Source: UBA1258 sp963643225 (GTDB taxonomy: Bacteria > Bacillota > Clostridia > Lachnospirales > Lachnospiraceae). From it: DNA of 41,138 nt. Below, piece after piece: positions 26,392 to 35,443 of the stretch. The stretch covers positions 1 through 41,138 of the forward strand of contig CAVIIX010000016.1 of assembly GCA_963643225.1 (NCBI GenBank). The letters are read 5' to 3'. The notes beneath the pieces were generated by a model. It worked only from the letters and a program-made list of their open reading frames with translations, made no database searches and was not told the origin of the DNA. Position 1 is the stretch's first letter, and the number at the start of each line of letters is the position of its first letter. The translations under genes were made by a program, and so were the position numbers.

Positions 26392-26422
26392 GGTGTCGTT
26401 TTTGAAAACGACACCTTTTTTT
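26392..26422 (+). terminator. Terminator after LacI-family gene
   Basis: GGTGTCGTTTT (26392-26402) pairs with AAAACGACACC (26405-26415) and is followed by seven T, which run into repeat B copy 3. Confidence 0.9.
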
Positions 26423-26592
26423 AACCTATAGGAAATTTCGCTGCAATTCCATATAGGTTAAAAAAGGCACTACGTGCCAATGATGCGCACTCGCGCGAAA
26501 GAAATATGTCGCCTTAGCGACCGCACTCAGCGCTTTAGTTTCGCAAGCGAAACTCTTTTACCAAGCTATAGGAAATTGCGAATATCGTTGAC
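26421..26592 (+). repeat. Dispersed structured repeat B, copy 3
   Basis: The best-preserved copy: the outer stem AACCTATA...TATAGGTT with inner GGAAATT/AATTCC, then GGCAC-TAC-GTGCC, GCGC-ACTC-GCGC, GTCGC-CTTA-GCGAC, AGTTTCGC-AA-GCGAAACT and TTTT. It then repeats its own opening (CTATAGGAAATTGCG at 26566-26580) and ends in AATATCGTTGAC (26581-26592), the tail seen in repeat A. The remaining bases to 26780 hold a diffuse inverted repeat (AGTAAGT...ACTTACG) and GTACACTC, but no gene. Confidence 0.85.
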
Positions 26593-26791
26593 ATTCTAAA
26601 AGTAAGTGGAAGAGAAAGCGCAGGACTTACGTTCAAATGCGACTGCTTTTCTGGGTACACTCACTGACGTGAATATTGAAACTGAAATACCATCAGTTTC
26701 AAAAGCGCCAGATATGCATAATAGGATAATTAATTCAATTGGTAAAATACTACAAAAAACGCAATCAAATAACTACTATAATTAACAAAAT

Positions 26792-26805
26792 TGAAACCGA
26801 TTACA
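26792..26805. promoter_or_regulatory. LacI-type operator upstream of transporter promoter
   Basis: TGAAACCGATTACA differs by one base from the operator pattern TGAAANCGNTTTCA. It lies ten bases before the -35 box and 60 bases (centre to centre) from the second operator at 26852, a spacing that could allow looping or activation. Confidence 0.65.
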
Positions 26806-26814
26806 AAAATATTA

Positions 26815-26843
26815 TTGACCGATGCTTGTCAATATGATTAGAT
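26815..26843 (+). promoter_or_regulatory. Promoter of sugar ABC transporter operon
   Basis: TTGACC (26815-26820), 17 bases, TTAGAT (26838-26843), bracketed by the two LacI-type operators. Confidence 0.6.
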
Positions 26844-26851
26844 GATTACAG

Positions 26852-26865
26852 TGAAACCGATTTCA
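26852..26865. promoter_or_regulatory. LacI-type operator at transporter operon start
   Basis: TGAAACCGATTTCA fits TGAAA-N-CG-N-TTTCA perfectly and starts eight bases after the -10 box, matching the layout at the regulator gene, where the gap is six bases. Binding here would block transcription of the permease, lipoprotein and beta-galactosidase genes. Confidence 0.78.
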
Positions 26866-26918
26866 TCAAGGCAAAACGTCTACATGCATGTCTGTTAACC
26901 TTTTGAAAGGATACCAAA

Positions 26919-27875
26919 ATGGGAAAAACAAACGAGATTGAAAAATCCGACACAAGGAAGAAAAAGAATTTTTTAAAGCTTCTTTTAAAGTACAGAACTT
27001 TAACACTTATGTGTGTGCCTTCAATTCTTTTCTTTATACTGTTTTCTTACATTCCTATGCCAGGAGTGTATGTGGCTTTCGTTAAATACAATTATCAGAA
27101 GGGTATTTTCGGAAGTAAATTTATTGGACTTCAGAACTTCCAGTTCCTGGCAGAGTCCGGTAAGCTTTGGACACTTACGAAGAATACAATCCTTTATAAT
27201 ATTGCATTTATTTTGCTTGGTAATCTTCTTGCAATATTCATGGCGATTCTTCTTAACGAAATCAGAGCTAAATATTTTAAGAAGGTTGCACAGACCATGA
27301 TGTTCTTACCATACTTCATTTCCCAGGTTCTGGTAGGTGTTTTGGTATTTAACTTCCTAAACTATGACACAGGCTTTGTAAACACAATGCTTACAAAGAT
27401 GGGGCTTGGAAGATGGCAGCCTTACGCGGATGCTTCCGTTTGGCCGGTGATTTTGGTACTTATCTATCTATGGCAGCAGACGGGCTATAACTCAATTGTT
27501 TATTTTGCGGCAATCATGGGTATTGATGGCGAAATCGTAGAGGCTGCAAGAGTAGACGGAGCAAATGCTTTCCAAAAGATAAGATATATCATTCTTCCGA
27601 GTTTAAAGCCCACAGTAGTTATTCTTTTACTGTTTGCACTCGGCGGAATTGTAAAAGGTAACTTCGGTCTCTTCTATAACATAGTCGGTACGAATTCGTT
27701 GCTTTACGATACCACCGATATTATCGAGACCTTCGTATACAGAGCGGCACTTACAGACTTTAATTTTTCCACGGCTTCGGCAGTTGGTTTGTATCAGTCA
27801 CTTGTGGGCTTTGTAATTGTTATGACGGTTAATTTCATTGTTAAGAAGATTGAACCAGATTATTCATTGTTCTAA
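26919..27875 (+). CDS. Sugar ABC transporter permease, LplB type (CUT1)
   Basis: A 318-residue permease with about six membrane spans and the coupling motif EAARVDGANAFQKIRYIILPSL near 210-230. The N-terminal YIPMPGVYVAFVKYNYQKGIFGSKFIGLQNF is typical of the LplB/YtcP-associated group that imports plant oligosaccharides. RBS GAAAGGA precedes ATG. There is no ATPase gene in the operon; such CUT1 systems usually share a general MsmX-type ATPase encoded elsewhere. Confidence 0.92.
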   Translation: MGKTNEIEKSDTRKKKNFLKLLLKYRTLTLMCVPSILFFILFSYIPMPGVYVAFVKYNYQKGIFGSKFIGLQNFQFLAESGKLWTLTKNTILYNIAFILLGNLLAIFMAILLNEIRAKYFKKVAQTMMFLPYFISQVLVGVLVFNFLNYDTGFVNTMLTKMGLGRWQPYADASVWPVILVLIYLWQQTGYNSIVYFAAIMGIDGEIVEAARVDGANAFQKIRYIILPSLKPTVVILLLFALGGIVKGNFGLFYNIVGTNSLLYDTTDIIETFVYRAALTDFNFSTASAVGLYQSLVGFVIVMTVNFIVKKIEPDYSLF

Positions 27876-27887
27876 AGGAGAAAGAAA

Positions 27888-28814
27888 GTGGCTAAGAAAA
27901 AAGATTTGGATCTGGCATCTGACTCTGCAAAAGTAAAGCTTGGTGCTTCAGACATAATAATTCGAACAATTGGATATATAGCGACAACCTTTTATGCATT
28001 CTGCTGTATATTTCCTTTTCTGGTTATTTTGGGAAGCTCCTTTACATCGGAAGCATATTTAAACAGATATGGTGTACAGCTTATTCCGGGCGAGTTTTCA
28101 ACTCAGGCTTATTCAATGGTTTTAAAGGGTGGTGCCATTTGGAAATCATATATCCTTACTATCAGTCTGACGGCTATAGGAACTTTCTTTGGACTTATGA
28201 TAATTTCCATGACAGGCTATGCGCTTCAGAGAAAAGACTTTCCTTTCAGAAATGCAATTTCTTTCTTTATCTATTTTACAAGCCTTTTCTCATCAGGACT
28301 TGCGCCCTACTACCTGGTTATGACACAGTACTATAAATTAAAGGACAGCTATCTTGCGGTGCTGCTTCCGCTTCTCATGTCACCCTGGCTGATTATATTA
28401 ATGAAGAATTTCGTAAAGAGCATTCCTCATGAAATTACGGAATCGGGAAAGATTGACGGTGCTGGAGATTTAAAAATATTTTCATCACTAATTTTACCCA
28501 TGCTTAAGCCAGCACTTGCAACTATCGGCTTGTTCCTTGCTTTGGGCTATTGGAATGAGTGGTATCAGTCGTCACTTTTCTTAAGCTCAAGAGTGGATGT
28601 AAAGCCTCTTCAGTACATGCTTTATGAGACAGTTAACACAACGGAAGCTCTAAAGAATACGGTAGCAGGACAATATGTTGTTATTACGGATATTCCTTCA
28701 AACACCGTAAAGATGGCAACGGCAATGCTTGCAACAGGACCTATCGTACTTCTTTATCCCTTCGTGCAGAAGTATTTCATATCAGGAATTACGGTTGGTG
28801 CCGTAAAGGGTTAA
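27888..28814 (+). CDS. Sugar ABC transporter permease, YtcP/LplC type (CUT1)
   Basis: A 308-residue permease with six spans, partner of the preceding LplB-type protein. The coupling loop reads ITESGKIDGAGDLKIFSSLILPMLKPALA, and the protein ends in FVQKYFISGITVGAVKG, the usual terminus of the YtcP group. The start codon is GTG, behind AAAGGAG. Twelve bases separate it from the first permease gene, and the binding lipoprotein follows 68 bases later. Confidence 0.92.
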   Translation: MAKKKDLDLASDSAKVKLGASDIIIRTIGYIATTFYAFCCIFPFLVILGSSFTSEAYLNRYGVQLIPGEFSTQAYSMVLKGGAIWKSYILTISLTAIGTFFGLMIISMTGYALQRKDFPFRNAISFFIYFTSLFSSGLAPYYLVMTQYYKLKDSYLAVLLPLLMSPWLIILMKNFVKSIPHEITESGKIDGAGDLKIFSSLILPMLKPALATIGLFLALGYWNEWYQSSLFLSSRVDVKPLQYMLYETVNTTEALKNTVAGQYVVITDIPSNTVKMATAMLATGPIVLLYPFVQKYFISGITVGAVKG

Positions 28815-28882
28815 TCTTGGTCATGGCTCCTTGAATGGTCGAGGGGATGACATATATCAAACTATATAGTGGAGGTAATAGT

Positions 28883-30520
28883 ATGAAAAAGAAATTGTTT
28901 GCAGTATTACTTGCAGCAAGCATGGTTCTTGGACTTGCAGCCTGTGGCTCCGATGACGGCACCACAAAAGCTTCTACAGCTACAGAGTCTAAGACAAGCA
29001 CAACTAAGACAGCAGAAGTATCTTCCGATATCGATACTTCCGAACATGTTAAAATTACATACATGTTCACAGGCTCTAAGCCTGAAGGTGCAGCAATGGA
29101 GCGCTTCCAGGAAATGAACGATAAGCTTAACAAAATTCTCACAGAGAAGTGCAACGCGGAGCTTGAATTCTACTGGATTGGCTGGACCGATTATCTTTCG
29201 GTTTACAATCTTACAATCGCAGCTATGGATGGCACAGTTGACCTTATTGGTACAGCTTCTGACTGGCTCGATGCCTGGCCCAATGCCAAGAAAGGTGCAT
29301 TCTTGATTCTTACAGAAGAAATGCTTAAGACCTACGCACCTCAGACATGGGCTTCAGTACCTGCTGAGAACTGGGAACTTTGTAAGTATGACGGCGACAT
29401 TTATATAATGCCAGAAGATAACTACGCACAGTGGACCAACCACGGTTACATCTACAGACTTGACTGGGCTAAAGAAGCAGGTCTTGCTGATGGCGTACAC
29501 AGCTGGGAAGACATGACAAAATATTTTGAGTACACAACTTCTCATGCTGATGAACTTGGTATTAAAATTTCATGGGATTCCGACGGTACTCACAATATTC
29601 AGATGGCTTCCGGCTGGGTGGCATCTCATACAAACTTCGTCCCTATAGATGGTATCTGTACAGCAGCTCTTTGGGGCGGCACCAAGGATGACCTTTACAC
29701 AATGGTTACGCCTGCATACACAGATACAGAAATGATGGTTGAATTTGCAAAGATGATGAAGACCTGGGACGACATGGGCGTTTGGAAAACAGACGTTTTA
29801 AACAATTCCACATCTACCAACAGAGATGACTATCGTGTAGGTTTGGTAGCCGCAGAACAGCATCATACGCAGACCTGGACAGATCTTTGCTCTCCTACAG
29901 AATCCAACACAATTTATAAGGATGACGCTGATGCAGCATCAGGATTCTTCTACTTTGGCGAAGAAACCAACAACGTAGTAGCTCTTTCAATCACTCATGG
30001 TGCAATGGCTGTTTCAGCAGCTTCCAAGAACCCTGAGAGAGCACTTATGGTTTACGATTTACTTAGAAACGATCAGGAATGCTACAATTTAATCAATTAC
30101 GGTATCGAAGGCATTTCTTACGAGCTTACAGCTGACGGTTATAAGACAACGCCCGCTTCTTACGATTCTTCAACAGATAACGTAGGCGGCGCTACCTCAT
30201 GGTGGTGGGGACGTAATGATGACCTGGAAATCAGATCTGCAGACAGAGACTGGGATACAATCGAAGCTTTATATGAAAAATATGACGCTGTTAAGATTAA
30301 CTATCCTTACGGTCAGTTCATTCCAGATGTTGATTCTATCGAATCAAAGATTAAGAACTGTAACGAGGTTTACGGCGATTATATGAAGAAGATTGCCTAC
30401 GGCAAATATTCAGGTACTGCTGAAGAAATCGTTGCTGAAATGCAGGCTGCTTTAAAGCAGGCAGGTATCGAAGAAGTTACTGCTGAATTACAGAAGCAGG
30501 TTGACGCTTTATACAAATAA
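28883..30520 (+). CDS. Extracellular sugar-binding lipoprotein of CUT1 transporter
   Basis: A 545-residue solute-binding lipoprotein that captures oligosaccharides outside the cell. The signal peptide MKKKLFAVLLAASMVLGL ends in the lipobox LAAC (Cys21), followed by a Ser/Thr-rich linker. The fold resembles the LplA/YtcQ group (family 1 binding proteins), with an aromatic-rich body (WGRNDDLEIRSADRDW). The start at 28883 is chosen because GGAGG lies just before it and the signal peptide begins there; the frame is open back to 28835 without a ribosome site. Substrate is probably a galactose- or arabinose-containing oligosaccharide, judged from the flanking GH35 and GH51 genes. Confidence 0.9.
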   Translation: MKKKLFAVLLAASMVLGLAACGSDDGTTKASTATESKTSTTKTAEVSSDIDTSEHVKITYMFTGSKPEGAAMERFQEMNDKLNKILTEKCNAELEFYWIGWTDYLSVYNLTIAAMDGTVDLIGTASDWLDAWPNAKKGAFLILTEEMLKTYAPQTWASVPAENWELCKYDGDIYIMPEDNYAQWTNHGYIYRLDWAKEAGLADGVHSWEDMTKYFEYTTSHADELGIKISWDSDGTHNIQMASGWVASHTNFVPIDGICTAALWGGTKDDLYTMVTPAYTDTEMMVEFAKMMKTWDDMGVWKTDVLNNSTSTNRDDYRVGLVAAEQHHTQTWTDLCSPTESNTIYKDDADAASGFFYFGEETNNVVALSITHGAMAVSAASKNPERALMVYDLLRNDQECYNLINYGIEGISYELTADGYKTTPASYDSSTDNVGGATSWWWGRNDDLEIRSADRDWDTIEALYEKYDAVKINYPYGQFIPDVDSIESKIKNCNEVYGDYMKKIAYGKYSGTAEEIVAEMQAALKQAGIEEVTAELQKQVDALYK

Positions 30521-30541
30521 TTAGCAAAAACAGTTAATGAC

Positions 30542-30576
30542 GGGTACTGGCCACTAGCCGGGTCAGTACCCTTTTT
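30542..30576 (+). terminator. Terminator / attenuator between binding lipoprotein and GH35
   Basis: GGGTACTG (30542-30549) pairs with CAGTACCC (30564-30571), then five T. It would raise lipoprotein transcripts relative to the downstream beta-galactosidase. Confidence 0.82.
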
Positions 30577-30622
30577 ATGAAAAATCGCAACTTCAAACAC
30601 ATTTAAATAAGAAGAGGAATTC

Positions 30623-32368
30623 ATGAATACCTTTGAAATTAAAGATACTTTTTATTTGAATAACGAACCTTTTAAAATTATTTCGGGAGCATTCCACTAT
30701 TTCAGAACCGTTCCGGAATATTGGCAGGACCGTCTTGAAAAGCTTAAAGCCATGGGGTGCAATACAGTTGAGACCTACATTCCTTGGAATATGCACGAGC
30801 CTGAAAAAGGTGTCTTTAATTTTGAAGGCATTTTAGACATTGAAAAATTTATTAAAACCGCCACGGAACTTGGCCTCTACATTATCATTCGTCCCTCCCC
30901 ATATATATGCGCAGAATGGGAATTTGGAGGCATTCCCGGCTGGCTTTTAAAGGAAGACGGCATGAAATTGAGAATAAGCTATAAGCCTTTTCTCGATGCC
31001 ATTAAGGATTATTATGAAGTGTTACTTCCTAGGCTTGTGCAATATCAGATTACTCATGGCGGTAACATTATTTTAATGCAGATTGAAAACGAATACGGAT
31101 ATTATGCCAACGATAAAGCCTATATGGTATTCATGAGAGATTTGCTTAGAAAACTGGGCATTGACCTTCCGCTGATTACAAGTGACAATCCGGTCAGCGA
31201 AAATATTCTTGGCGGATGCGTTGAAGGCGCACTTCCAACAGGTAATTTCGGCTCAAAAACAAAAGAAAAATTTAAAGTATTAGAAAAACATGTTAATGGC
31301 GGGCCTTTAATGTGTGCTGAATTTTGGGTGGGCTGGTTCGACCATTGGGGAAACGGTGGCCATATGAAGGGTAACCTTGAAGAAAGCGTTAAAGATCTTG
31401 ATGATATGCTTTCTCTTGGCAGTGTAAACATCTACATGTTTGAAGGCGGCACGAACTTTGGTTTTATGAACGGCTCCAATTATTATGATAAATTAACTCC
31501 AGACGTTACTTCCTATGATTATGATGCTCTTTTGACAGAGAACGGCTGTATTACTGAAAAATATTTACGTTATAGAGAAATAATCGGAAAATACGCACCA
31601 ATTCCTGAGGTTAAATTCAGCACCGAAATAAACAGAGCTTCTTTTGGCACATTAAAATGTGAAGCAAAAGTTTCTTTATTTAAGTGTATTGATGACTTAA
31701 GCAAAAAACAAAGCTTTCCGGATCCTTGTTCAATGGAGCGCTTGGGACAGTATTACGGCTACATCCTTTACCATTCAAAGCTTCATACTGAAGAGAAGGT
31801 AGATTCCATAAGACTATGGCAGGCTAATGACAGGGCAAACATTTTTATAGATGAAAAGCCTGTTGCTGTTCTTTATGACAGAGAACTTTTAGAGGAATGT
31901 AAAATATCTAAAAAAGATACCTTTAATAAACCATTGGATATTCTCATGGAAAATATGGGCCGTGTTAATTTTGGCCCATACATGGAACATCAGCGTAAGG
32001 GTATCGACCAGTGCGTACAGATAAACGGTCACATGCACAACAATTTTGATATCTACACTCTTCCCTTAAATAATGTAGAGAAAGTAGATTTTTCAAAAGA
32101 ATATTCAGAAGGTACACCTTCTTTTTATAAATTCTCCTTTGATGTTAAAACGCCAGGGGACACATTCCTTGACTTTGCTGGGTGGGGCAAGGGATGTGCT
32201 TTCCTAAACGGCTTCAACCTTGGCCGTTTCTGGGAAATCGGTCCACAGAAGCGTCTCTACATTCCTGCTCCTTTACTTAAAAAAGGAAAGAATGAAATAA
32301 TCATGTTTGAAACTGACGGTAAGGCATCCGACACAATATCCTTAATGGATGAGCCGGACGTTGGTTAA
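30623..32368 (+). CDS. Beta-galactosidase, GH35
   Basis: A 581-residue family 35 glycosidase without a signal peptide, cleaving terminal beta-galactose from imported oligosaccharides. FHYFRTVPEYWQDRL, ETYIPWNMHEP and RPSPYICAEWEFGGIPGWLL are family signatures; the acid/base is Glu157 in IENEYGYY and the nucleophile is Glu233 in CAEFWVGW. Two C-terminal beta-sandwich segments follow, ending in GFNLGRFWEIGPQKRLYIPAPLLK. Length is typical of bacterial GH35. RBS AAGAGGA precedes ATG. It probably works with the GH51 enzyme on arabinogalactan-type side chains. Confidence 0.95.
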   Translation: MNTFEIKDTFYLNNEPFKIISGAFHYFRTVPEYWQDRLEKLKAMGCNTVETYIPWNMHEPEKGVFNFEGILDIEKFIKTATELGLYIIIRPSPYICAEWEFGGIPGWLLKEDGMKLRISYKPFLDAIKDYYEVLLPRLVQYQITHGGNIILMQIENEYGYYANDKAYMVFMRDLLRKLGIDLPLITSDNPVSENILGGCVEGALPTGNFGSKTKEKFKVLEKHVNGGPLMCAEFWVGWFDHWGNGGHMKGNLEESVKDLDDMLSLGSVNIYMFEGGTNFGFMNGSNYYDKLTPDVTSYDYDALLTENGCITEKYLRYREIIGKYAPIPEVKFSTEINRASFGTLKCEAKVSLFKCIDDLSKKQSFPDPCSMERLGQYYGYILYHSKLHTEEKVDSIRLWQANDRANIFIDEKPVAVLYDRELLEECKISKKDTFNKPLDILMENMGRVNFGPYMEHQRKGIDQCVQINGHMHNNFDIYTLPLNNVEKVDFSKEYSEGTPSFYKFSFDVKTPGDTFLDFAGWGKGCAFLNGFNLGRFWEIGPQKRLYIPAPLLKKGKNEIIMFETDGKASDTISLMDEPDVG

Positions 32369-32384
32369 ATCTTCTCATACTTAA

Positions 32385-32415
32385 GGAAGCCATTCTCACG
32401 TGGCTTCCTTTTTTT
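32385..32415 (+). terminator. Terminator after GH35 gene
   Basis: GGAAGCCA (32385-32392) pairs with TGGCTTCC (32401-32408), then seven T. It closes the sugar-utilisation operon. Confidence 0.9.
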
Positions 32416-32614
32416 GCAAAAACGTGGGATTCATTGACAAACGTTTTCAATATAATCTGACTATGCCTAAACCCGTCATTGCCAAAGCCGGTTAGAAAAC
32501 ATGTTTATGTTATGCTTTTACTGTCTTTTAGCCAAAAGCGTGATACAATATCTGAGAAAAAGGCTTTGCCCGACATCGGCAGTGATGAAATACGCAAAGA
32601 AGCAAGGTAATGCA

Positions 32615-33676
32615 GTGGAAAAGAAAAGCGTCTTGAAAAATATAATAATTTTCCTCGTAGCTCTTGGACTTGCGCTTGTTCTAAGCATTCAATTTCAGGT
32701 GTGGAACGAAGAAGAACATATTACAACCATTTTTGTTTTTGCAGTTTTTTTCATCTCTCTTTTAACAGATGGATACGTCTATGGAATAATCGCATCAATT
32801 GTCGGAATGTTTGCCACTAATTTTATTTTTACTTATCCGTATTTTAGGTTTGATTTCATCGATACGCTCAATTTGATTTCAACAGTCATTATGGTAGCAA
32901 TTTCCATGATAACCAGCCTTTTGGCAACAAAAATCAAGCGACATGAAGCAATTAAAGCAGAAAACGATTTAGAGCGAATGCGAGCAAATCTTCTGCGAGC
33001 GGTTTCACATGATCTTAGAACACCTCTGACCGCTATTTACAGCGCCAGCACGATGCTAAAGGAAAACAAAGCGGTATTGAACGAGCAACAGCAGGCACAG
33101 ATGTTAGCAAACATTCAGGAAGACGCACAGTGGCTGATTCGGATGGTGGAAAATTTACTGTCTGTTACAAGAATCGACAATAACACCATGAAAATCCATA
33201 AGGTTCCTACAATTCTGGACGAGCTGATCGACTCCGTTGTTTCAAAGTTCTCCGCCCAATATCCGGATCAGAATATCAACGTCTCCATCCCGGATGAAAT
33301 CGTGGTCATTCCAATGGATACGATGCTTGTCGAACAGGTTCTCCGAAATTTACTTGAAAACGCTGTGTTTCATGCAAAAGGCATGACTGAGCTTTTATTG
33401 CGGGTCTATACGCTGAGCAATCAGGTCATTTTTGAAATCGTCGATAACGGCTGCGGCATTGATGAAAATAAATTAAAGCACCTGTTCACGGGCTGCCATG
33501 AGGTCCAAAAGGACACAAGTCAGGGAAACAGGCGGTATGCCGGAATCGGTCTCTCAATCTGCGCCACCATTATCAATGCACACGGCGGTACAATCACAGC
33601 AGAGAACAGAAAAACCGGCGGTGCTTTATTCCGCTTCACGTTGGAAAAGGAGTTTGATGCCGATGATGAACAATAA
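32615..33676 (+). CDS. KdpD-like sensor histidine kinase (DUF4118, short form)
   Basis: A membrane sensor with the four-span DUF4118 region of KdpD (about the first 100 residues), then HisKA (His in RAVSHDLRTPLTAIYSAS), the N-box VEQVLRNLLENAVFHA, VDNGCGID and GIGLSICATIINAHGG. The long N-terminal KdpD and Usp domains of classical KdpD are absent. The frame is open from an ATG at 32501; I prefer the GTG at 32615 because AAGG lies seven bases before it and it puts the first membrane segment near the N-terminus. ATG 32585 is the other choice. It overlaps its response regulator gene. Codons are more G+C-rich than in the neighbours at both sides. No kdpFABC genes are present. Confidence 0.85.
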   Translation: MEKKSVLKNIIIFLVALGLALVLSIQFQVWNEEEHITTIFVFAVFFISLLTDGYVYGIIASIVGMFATNFIFTYPYFRFDFIDTLNLISTVIMVAISMITSLLATKIKRHEAIKAENDLERMRANLLRAVSHDLRTPLTAIYSASTMLKENKAVLNEQQQAQMLANIQEDAQWLIRMVENLLSVTRIDNNTMKIHKVPTILDELIDSVVSKFSAQYPDQNINVSIPDEIVVIPMDTMLVEQVLRNLLENAVFHAKGMTELLLRVYTLSNQVIFEIVDNGCGIDENKLKHLFTGCHEVQKDTSQGNRRYAGIGLSICATIINAHGGTITAENRKTGGALFRFTLEKEFDADDEQ

Positions 33677-34376
33677 ATATAAGGTGCTGCTCATTGAAGA
33701 CGATACCAGCATCCGAAACGTCATGATGCCAATGCTGGAAACGGACGGCTATCAGGTGATCTGCGCTGATAGCTGTGGCATGGGTAAGAGCCTATATCAA
33801 TCCCACAAGCCGGATGTGGTCATTCTTGATCTTGGGCTTCCGGATATGGACGGCATGAATTTTTTAGTCTATGTCCGACAGGATTCCCTGACTCCAATTC
33901 TTGTGCTTTCCGCCAGGACGGATGACGCGGACAAGGTACAGGCACTGGATGCCGGCGCCAACGATTACGTGACAAAGCCGTTCAGCTTTGCGGAGTTGCT
34001 TGCTCGCATCCGGATGATGCTTCGAAACTATCAGCACCGCAGTGAAAGCGGAAAGCTCCCCGGTGGAGTCTTCCAGCTGCAAACGCTTCGAATTGCCTAC
34101 GATGCGCGGCAGGTGTTTCTTGACGAGCAGGAGATTCGACTTTCTCAGACGGAGTATAACATTCTTGCACTATTGTCTGAAAACTGTGGCAAAATGATGA
34201 CCTATGCCGCAATCATTAAAGACGTTTGGGGTTGTGCCGATGAAGGAAGTATCAAAAAGCTCCAGGTAAATATGGCAAATATCCGAAAAAAGTTCGGGGT
34301 TAAGCCGGGGCAGAACTGGTATATCACCAATGAATTAGGCATTGGATACCGGATGAATGAGATAAAGGTATGGTAA
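33663..34376 (+). CDS. KdpE-like OmpR-family response regulator
   Basis: A response regulator of about 237 residues with a receiver (LLIEDDTSIRN; acceptor Asp in VVILDLGLPDMDG) and a winged-helix DNA-binding domain (LSQTEYNILALLSENCGKMMTYAAIIKDVWG). The start lies inside the end of the kinase gene; ATG 33657 or 33663 follows AAGGAG (33647-33652) and cannot be separated by eye. The open frame back to 33498 is only an overlap with the kinase. The stop overlaps the start of the phosphate transporter gene, so kinase, regulator and transporter form one operon and the pair most likely controls phosphate or ion uptake. Confidence 0.88.
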   Translation: MMNNKYKVLLIEDDTSIRNVMMPMLETDGYQVICADSCGMGKSLYQSHKPDVVILDLGLPDMDGMNFLVYVRQDSLTPILVLSARTDDADKVQALDAGANDYVTKPFSFAELLARIRMMLRNYQHRSESGKLPGGVFQLQTLRIAYDARQVFLDEQEIRLSQTEYNILALLSENCGKMMTYAAIIKDVWGCADEGSIKKLQVNMANIRKKFGVKPGQNWYITNELGIGYRMNEIKVW

Positions 34377-35431
34377 TTATTATGGCACTGTTTGAATTTT
34401 TAAATCAATTGATGCGCAATCCGATGCTGCTGTTTTCTGCAATTTTGACGTTAGGCGTTATTTTGGTCAACGGCTGGACAGATGCTCCTAATGCGATTGC
34501 GACCTGTGTTTCCACAAAAGCAATCGGGGTACGCAAGGCCATTATTATGGCTGCAATATTTAATTTTCTAGGCGTCTTGATAATGACGACAATCAATTCC
34601 TCCGTTGCTTTTACTATTTACAATATGGTTGACTTCGGCGGAGACTCAAAGCTTGCCTTGATTGCTTTATGCGCTGCCATGGCCGCCATTGTAATTTGGG
34701 CAACGCTTGCATGGTATTTCGGAATTCCTACCAGTGAGAGCCATGCTCTGATTGCCGGCATCTCCGGTGCGGCTGTAGCCATTCAGAACAGCTTTGCCGG
34801 AATCAATGGAACCGAATGGATTAAGGTCATTTACGGCATTATTTTATCAACGCTTCTTGGCTTTGCACTTGGTTTTTTGTCCTCCAAACTTACGGTTTCG
34901 TGCTTTCAAAATCGAAATCGCTTGAAAGCCGATCGTTTCTTTTCAAAAGCGCAGGTTGCAGGCGGTGCGGCAATGGCCTTTATGCACGGTGCGCAGGATG
35001 GGCAGAAGTTTATGGCAATCTTCCTTTTGGGCGCTGCCTTTGCCAGTGGACAGGCTGATGCGTCCAACTTCACAGTTCCGCTGTGGCTGATGGTACTTTG
35101 CTCGGCAGTTATGGGTCTTGGCACCTCTATTGGCGGTTACAGAATCATCAAATCCGTGGGTATGGACATGGTGAAGTTAAAGCCCTATCAGGGGTTTGCG
35201 GCGGATGCTTCCGCAACCATCTGCTTGCTTTTATCAAGCCTGACAGGTATTCCTGTCAGCACAACGCACACCAAAACAACGGCGATCATGGGAGTCGGCG
35301 CGGCAAAACGCGTCAGCAATGTGAACTGGAGCATCGTCAAGGATCTGGTGCTGACCTGGGTATTTACGTTTCCAGGCTGTGGATTACTTGGATTTGGCAT
35401 GGCGAAACTATTTTTACTGATTTTTGCATGA
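34370..35431 (+). CDS. pit: Inorganic phosphate transporter, PiT family
   Basis: A permease of 349-353 residues with about ten spans. The PiT signature GWTDAPNAIATCVSTKA lies near residue 35, and its second copy GIPVSTTHTKTTAIMGVGAAKR near 295. It imports phosphate (usually as metal phosphate) with the proton gradient. ATG 34370 overlaps the regulator stop; ATG 34382 (MALFEF) is also possible. It pairs with the DUF47 protein encoded 12 bases downstream, the standard Pit accessory arrangement. Confidence 0.93.
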   Translation: MVIIMALFEFLNQLMRNPMLLFSAILTLGVILVNGWTDAPNAIATCVSTKAIGVRKAIIMAAIFNFLGVLIMTTINSSVAFTIYNMVDFGGDSKLALIALCAAMAAIVIWATLAWYFGIPTSESHALIAGISGAAVAIQNSFAGINGTEWIKVIYGIILSTLLGFALGFLSSKLTVSCFQNRNRLKADRFFSKAQVAGGAAMAFMHGAQDGQKFMAIFLLGAAFASGQADASNFTVPLWLMVLCSAVMGLGTSIGGYRIIKSVGMDMVKLKPYQGFAADASATICLLLSSLTGIPVSTTHTKTTAIMGVGAAKRVSNVNWSIVKDLVLTWVFTFPGCGLLGFGMAKLFLLIFA

Positions 35432-35443
35432 GGAAATTATAAT

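Noticed and set aside
32437..32450. Third LacI-type operator after the GH35 gene
   Set aside because: Only the right half (GTTTTCA) fits TGAAANCGNTTTCA; the left half has three mismatches, and the site lies after the operon terminator.
32434..32456. TTGACA and TATAAT as a promoter for the KdpD-like kinase gene
   Set aside because: The two boxes are perfect, but the spacer is only 11 bases, too short for a sigma-A promoter; the real promoter was not identified.
33498..33656. Long N-terminal extension of the response regulator
   Set aside because: The region is the 3' end of the kinase gene in another frame; the receiver domain and ribosome site begin near 33650-33663.
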